From G026625185 sp963727835 (GTDB lineage Bacteria; Desulfobacterota; WTBG01; JAGOGO01): DNA of 36,523 nt. Position 1 is the stretch's first letter. Every line of letters begins with the position of its first letter. The DNA lies in NCBI GenBank assembly GCA_963727835.1, contig CAVSIB010000017.1:1-36523 (forward strand), in the 5' to 3' direction. The translations under genes and the position numbers were made by a program. The notes below the pieces were generated by a model. That model was not told where the DNA came from. It saw nothing but the letters and a program-made list of their open reading frames with translations, and searched no databases. Shown here piece by piece: positions 32,828-36,523 of the stretch.

Positions 32828-33004
32828 GGCATGATTCTCCCTATTGAAAACCTTTTATATTAACAAACACCAAAAGGTAAAACACCTTACGCAGGGAAGA
32901 GGGGGCTCGTAAAGATATATCCTTAATTTTTTTGAAATGGTAGCCCCGATAAATCGTTAGGCAAAGCGCCAGACCAAAAATATGGTTTTAAAGCTGAAAA
33001 AACC
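32828..33004. other. intergenic region upstream of the ATP-grasp gene
   Basis: No gene; presumably the promoter of the ATP-grasp/propeller/RidA cassette. No consensus promoter stands out. Confidence 0.3.
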
Positions 33005-33421
33005 TTATTTCCCTATAATCTTGACCAGTGCCCGCTTTTTCCGACGACCGTCAAATTCACCGTAAAAGATCTGCTCCCAAGGCCCGAAGTCAAGCTTGCC
33101 GTCAGTAACAGCAACCACGACCTCCCGGCCCATAACCTGCCGCTTCAAATGCGCATCAGCGTTATCTTCACCGACATTATGGCGGTACTGTGCCACTGGC
33201 AGGTGCGGCGCCAGCTTTTCCAGCCATACCTCAAAGTCCTGATGGAGTCCAGACTCATCGTCATTAATAAATACTGACGCCGTGATGTGCATCGCGTTAA
33301 CCAAGATAAGACCCTCTCTGATGCCGCTTTCCCTCAGGCATTTCTCTATTTGGGGCGTGATGTTGATAAAACCGCGCCTGTTGGGAACGTTAAACCATAG
33401 TTCTTTGCGAAAGGTTTTCAT
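33005..33421 (-). CDS. YjbQ/UPF0047 family protein
   Basis: A 138-residue protein of the UPF0047 family (YjbQ), reported to have weak thiamine-phosphate synthase activity. Typical segments: RRGFINITPQIEKCL, EGLILVNAMHITASVFINDD, ESGLHQDFEVWLEKLAPH, YRHNVGEDNADAHLKRQVMG, GKLDFGPWEQIFYGEFDGRR with the conserved His and Glu/Asp that form the metal-like site, and the end KRALVKIIG. It usually forms trimers. AAAGGAAG sits before the ATG. Its GC is above that of the neighbours. Confidence 0.92.
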   Translation of the reverse strand: MKTFRKELWFNVPNRRGFINITPQIEKCLRESGIREGLILVNAMHITASVFINDDESGLHQDFEVWLEKLAPHLPVAQYRHNVGEDNADAHLKRQVMGREVVVAVTDGKLDFGPWEQIFYGEFDGRRKKRALVKIIGK

Positions 33422-33845
33422 ATACTTCCTTTTTGTTCTTCCTCAGTAACTGCTGGTTCTGTGGTTATGGTGATAAGAAGACTTATGAGCACCGATTGGT
33501 TCTCTTAATTGTCAGCCGACCGCAGCTGTGATTTTCATCTTCTTTTCGTTGGATATAACATAAAATTACTATTTTCAGCAAACCCGTTTTTCTGGTTGCT
33601 AAATTCACAACATCTCATTACATAACTTCAATGGGGAAATTTATGACAAAAGATGATAGAAAATGTAACTAGACAATTTTTCAACACCCCGCTATCCCCT
33701 AGCCAGATTATTCGTTTTACGTCTTTCTTAAAAACTTTTTAAAACAATTTCATTGGACTACTCCGACCTCTCGTCTTTTCATAAGCCATTATTCATTTTG
33801 GCAATAAGCAGAACCATAGCAACCCTTTCCTTCCGTGAAATAGTT
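33422..33845. other. intergenic region between divergent genes
   Basis: No gene supported. The right edge leads into the promoter at 33846. Confidence 0.4.
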
Positions 33846-33874
33846 TTGACTTGCCTTTCCCGTTCCTTTATAAT
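33846..33874 (+). promoter_or_regulatory. near-consensus sigma-70 promoter
   Basis: TTGACT (33846-33851), exactly 17 bp, TATAAT (33869-33874). A start near 33881 gives a leader of about 100 bases before the ATG at 33982 and rules out the earlier in-frame ATG at 33880 as the main start. Confidence 0.75.
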
Positions 33875-33981
33875 TTCTTTTGAAGGGCTCAAGATTAATT
33901 GGCGTCAGTCGTAAAGAACAAGATTTGATTTCTGAATCTGCAATTAATTCAATTAATTTGGCGAACAGCGGAGTAAGGAAC

Positions 33982-35607
33982 ATGGCAAAAAGAAGCAGAA
34001 AAAAAAGTGTTGGTGGTACCCCAGAAAATGAATTCCCCATTAAGAAAGGATCAGGAAAATTACTGGAAGAAATTATCCAAGAATCACATAACCCTGATTG
34101 CAATCTTATCCTTTTAGACGGCAAAATCAGGGAGCTGGAGAAGTCAGGAGAAAATTATCTTCCCTTGTTAATGAAAAGGTTGCGACAGGGAAACTCCTCG
34201 GAACAAAAAGTAATTTTAGGTCTCCTGATCAGAAAAAAGAGTGACGAAGTTATTAAAAATATTAAAAAAATAATTATCGAAAACAATTTTCCCGTTAATA
34301 TCCTGCGACAGGCACTGCTCCAGCTTCAAAAATGGGAAGAACCGGTTGATGAAAATTTATTAAAATTTTTGGAAAAAGGGGAAGATATTATTTATGCCAT
34401 CCAAAAATTTACTGAGTTGGGAGGGTTCTTGGAAGAAGGAACAGAGGATGCTATCCTCAAAAAGTTTGCCCCCTTGCCAGGGCAACTAAAATTTTCCATC
34501 ATTAAACAGATATTAGATGAGTTTCCCAAAGCTTTTCCTTTTATCCTGCAACTGATTAAAGAAGACTCTGACTTAGATGAGAAAATCATTAATTTGTTAG
34601 CGCCGAACGCCACCGCAGAGGTTGGAGAAATTTTTAGTAACATGTTGAAGAAGACCAAGGATAAAAATCTCCGCCGACTGTTAAAGCGTCATCTTTTCCA
34701 AATGAAAAGCAAGGGCTTAGAGGTGGTTATCCCCGAAACCGATGAGAGTGAGCCTTTAAAAATTGTAAACCTTGAGCCATCTCAAGCCACGGTTTACATA
34801 AGTGGCATCGATTATGTAGGGGACCGTTTAATCTTTTTGAGTAAGTCGGTTTTACGGTGGGGAGTGCTTTTTTTTCAAATTACCCTCAGTGATCAAGATG
34901 GTATAAAAAATTTTAGTGCCTTCGACCTTAAACGAAAAGAGATAAAAAACTTCCTCAAGAAGATTTCCGAAGACGGTGTGGTTCAATTTATTGACATTAC
35001 CCCTGAATACGGTTATTTCCTTATTGATGAAGCCTACCAGATGAACCTCCAAAAAGGAATTCCGTTACCAGAACAATTTAATCATTGGAAAGTTGAAATT
35101 GATGACTTGAGGGGATCAGTAAACGAACCTATTATTTATTCTTGTATATCTCACGAAACTATCCACAAGGCGACCCTCAATGCTACGCCGCATCAGTACC
35201 ATTCGCTTTTTGAGCTTGAAGAATTCAAGAGCTGGTTTTTGGAACCACGATTGGTCTGGAGGTATTTGGAAAAATTAAGAGCCATTGAAGAGAGTCCTTT
35301 AGTTTTGGACCCCCTTCACGTTGAGCAAAGGCGGGAAGCAATTTTTTCTGAAGCAGTGCAGAAAATATTTGATGAAGATTTTCGGAAAATTTACCAGCGG
35401 CGTTTGGAAGAAACCGCTTACATGCTCTTTCGCACAAATAAGGAAGAAGAAGCTAATTGTGCTCTCTGCGCGGCCTGGGATCTTAAACCTCAAGGAATTG
35501 CTTCGGAAAAGCATGGCTTTTTACAAAAACTGGTTCACCGAAGCATCCTTTTTTATGCTGAAGGAACTGAACGTCGTAGGAATAACTCTTTAATTGTCCA
35601 CAGGTAA
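33982..35607 (+). CDS. 541-residue hypothetical protein with helical repeats
   Basis: Not recognised. The start at 33982 is chosen because GGAGTAAGGAAC lies just before it and a strong promoter lies about 100 bp upstream. Residues 1-40 are basic and Gly-rich. About residues 40-250 are alternating helices in HEAT/ARM-like style (YLPLLMKRLRQGNSSEQKVI, LRQALLQLQKWEEPVDENLL, IVKQ-type phrases). A beta-rich middle follows (VYISGIDYVGDRLIFLSKSV, VVQFIDITPEYGYFLIDEAY), then a charged helical C-terminus with ANCALCAAWDLKP. No signal peptide or membrane span. It might be a scaffold or adaptor; its strand is opposite to the large upstream operon and matches hemC. Confidence 0.75.
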   Translation: MAKRSRKKSVGGTPENEFPIKKGSGKLLEEIIQESHNPDCNLILLDGKIRELEKSGENYLPLLMKRLRQGNSSEQKVILGLLIRKKSDEVIKNIKKIIIENNFPVNILRQALLQLQKWEEPVDENLLKFLEKGEDIIYAIQKFTELGGFLEEGTEDAILKKFAPLPGQLKFSIIKQILDEFPKAFPFILQLIKEDSDLDEKIINLLAPNATAEVGEIFSNMLKKTKDKNLRRLLKRHLFQMKSKGLEVVIPETDESEPLKIVNLEPSQATVYISGIDYVGDRLIFLSKSVLRWGVLFFQITLSDQDGIKNFSAFDLKRKEIKNFLKKISEDGVVQFIDITPEYGYFLIDEAYQMNLQKGIPLPEQFNHWKVEIDDLRGSVNEPIIYSCISHETIHKATLNATPHQYHSLFELEEFKSWFLEPRLVWRYLEKLRAIEESPLVLDPLHVEQRREAIFSEAVQKIFDEDFRKIYQRRLEETAYMLFRTNKEEEANCALCAAWDLKPQGIASEKHGFLQKLVHRSILFYAEGTERRRNNSLIVHR

Positions 35608-35794
35608 ATTCAAAGCGCTGAAGCCTCTCCACAATCTTTTTCCCTGGCATTAAATTTCCAAGGCTTCTTATTCTTATGTGAATGAAAAAATCTTTTTCTT
35701 TTTCTCTGCGCACCCCCTCTAATCAGGGTTAATTTTGTGCGAGGTTTAAGGTTGTTCGGTTTTAAGACTAACTCTTCCTTACAGGAAAGACTTT
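35608..35794. other. intergenic region upstream of hemC
   Basis: Pyrimidine-rich sequence with no gene; a ribosome-binding site AGGAAAG lies just before hemC. Confidence 0.35.
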
Positions 35795-36523
35795 TTGGCA
35801 AAAGATACGCTCTCTATCGGAACACGAGGAAGCGCCCTCGCCCTCAGGCAAGCCGAGTGGGTTAAAAATCAGCTCAAGGGAAGATATCCCCAATTTGCTT
35901 TCAAACTGGTAAAAATTAAAACCATGGGTGATAAAATACATGACGTGCCCCTGACTCACGTGGGAGGTAAAGGACTTTTTATAAAAGAGCTTGAAGAAGC
36001 TTTGATCAAAAACAAAATCGATCTGGCGGTCCATAGCCTGAAGGATGTTCCAACGTTTCTTCCCCAAGAATTAATGCTCAGCGCAACCCCAAACGGGAAA
36101 ACCCGTTAGATGCATTAATTTCCCGGGAGGGAAGACGATTAGAAGAATTACCGGTGCATGCTCGATTAGGGACGTCGAGCTTGCGTCGGCAAGCTCAGCT
36201 TCTTAATCTGCGACCTGATTTTAAAATCGAAACCCTCCGGGGTAACCTGGATACCCGGATAAAAAAATTGGAAACCGAAAAACTTGATGGTATTATTATC
36301 GCAACTGCCGGAGTTATCCGGATGGGGTGGGAAGCAAAAATTACCCAGTATCTGGATTCGGCAAAATTTCTTCCGGCCATTGGCCAGGGAGCGCTCGGTA
36401 TCGAAACTCGTCGAGAGGACCGGACAACCAACGAAATCGTTGCTTTTCTCAACCATACCGACACCGCTCACTGTGTATGCGCAGAGCGGTCTTTTCTGAA
36501 AAGGTTGGAGGGTGGGTGTCAAG
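35795..36523 (+). pseudogene. hemC: porphobilinogen deaminase, frameshifted and cut by the window edge
   Basis: Hydroxymethylbilane synthase, joining four porphobilinogens on a dipyrromethane cofactor for heme and corrinoids. Start TTG behind AGGAAAG. Domain 1: IGTRGSALALRQAEWVKNQL, TMGDKIHDVPLTHVGGKGLF, LAVHSLKDVPTFLP, then stop at 36107. The next frame continues ENPLDALISREGRRLEELPV, LGTSSLRRQAQLLNLRPDFK, IATAGVIRMGWE, FLPAIGQGALGIETRREDRT and FLKRLEGGCQ, whose Cys carries the cofactor. One more base in GGGAAAA (36095-36101) restores the frame. The last part lies outside the window. Probably a sequence error. Confidence 0.9.

Noticed and set aside
1..36523. CRISPR array
   Set aside because: No regularly spaced 25-40 bp direct repeats. 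The only tandem repeats are the 21-bp coding heptads at 5338-5530.

Overview
The window is bacterial DNA of low to moderate GC. No rRNA is present, so taxonomy is inferred from gene content and order. The run yggS, bioD, radical SAM/DUF2344, rng, rplU, the block rpsF-rpsR-rplI-dnaB, a DUF1844 gene and an ispE/tRNA-Gln neighbourhood resemble Desulfobacterota (former Deltaproteobacteria), Nitrospirota and allied uncultured lineages. A Gram-negative envelope fits the lipoprotein, the RlpA-like gene and several signal peptides.

The layout has two parts. Positions 1 to about 11,860 look like an accessory island abutting the 3' end of a tRNA-Gln gene (11865-11936, minus). It carries a damaged rlpA, a CBM48 protein, a DUF134/NifX-like pair with a palindromic operator, a short tyrosine recombinase, and a run of small membrane or secreted proteins. 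Two tandem Adhesin_E paralogues, a DUF4410 lipoprotein and restriction-enzyme debris follow. Next comes an IS21-type element whose istA and istB are collapsed into one chimeric ORF and which surrounds an IS110-family element. A beheaded tyrosine recombinase lies next to the tRNA. Two families of short dispersed repeats lie among these genes.

Positions 11,865 to about 29,400 are mostly housekeeping genes, nearly all on the minus strand. They cover isoprenoid synthesis (ispE), a CDP-alcohol phosphatidyltransferase, dnaK, dnaB, ribosomal proteins bL9, bS18, bS6 and bL21, RNase G, a radical SAM/DUF2344 protein, bioD, yggS, maf, exonuclease III, an RRM protein, a cold-shock protein and an alpha/beta hydrolase. 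Several neighbours overlap by a few bases (yggS/bioD, bioD/radical SAM, DUF2344/rng, maf/yggS), which points to one long co-transcribed unit.

Positions 29,440 to 32,830 hold a less familiar cassette: a RidA/chorismatase-like protein coupled to a large propeller-like protein, followed by a TupA-type ATP-grasp gene. A YjbQ-family gene, a 541-residue hypothetical behind a near-consensus promoter, and hemC (running off the right edge) close the window.

A cross-cutting feature is that about ten genes carry single-base frameshifts, mostly in short homopolymers. They include dnaK, hemC, maf, xth and the radical SAM/DUF2344 gene. Because some are essential, sequencing or assembly error is the first explanation, and island genes called broken here may be intact in the organism.
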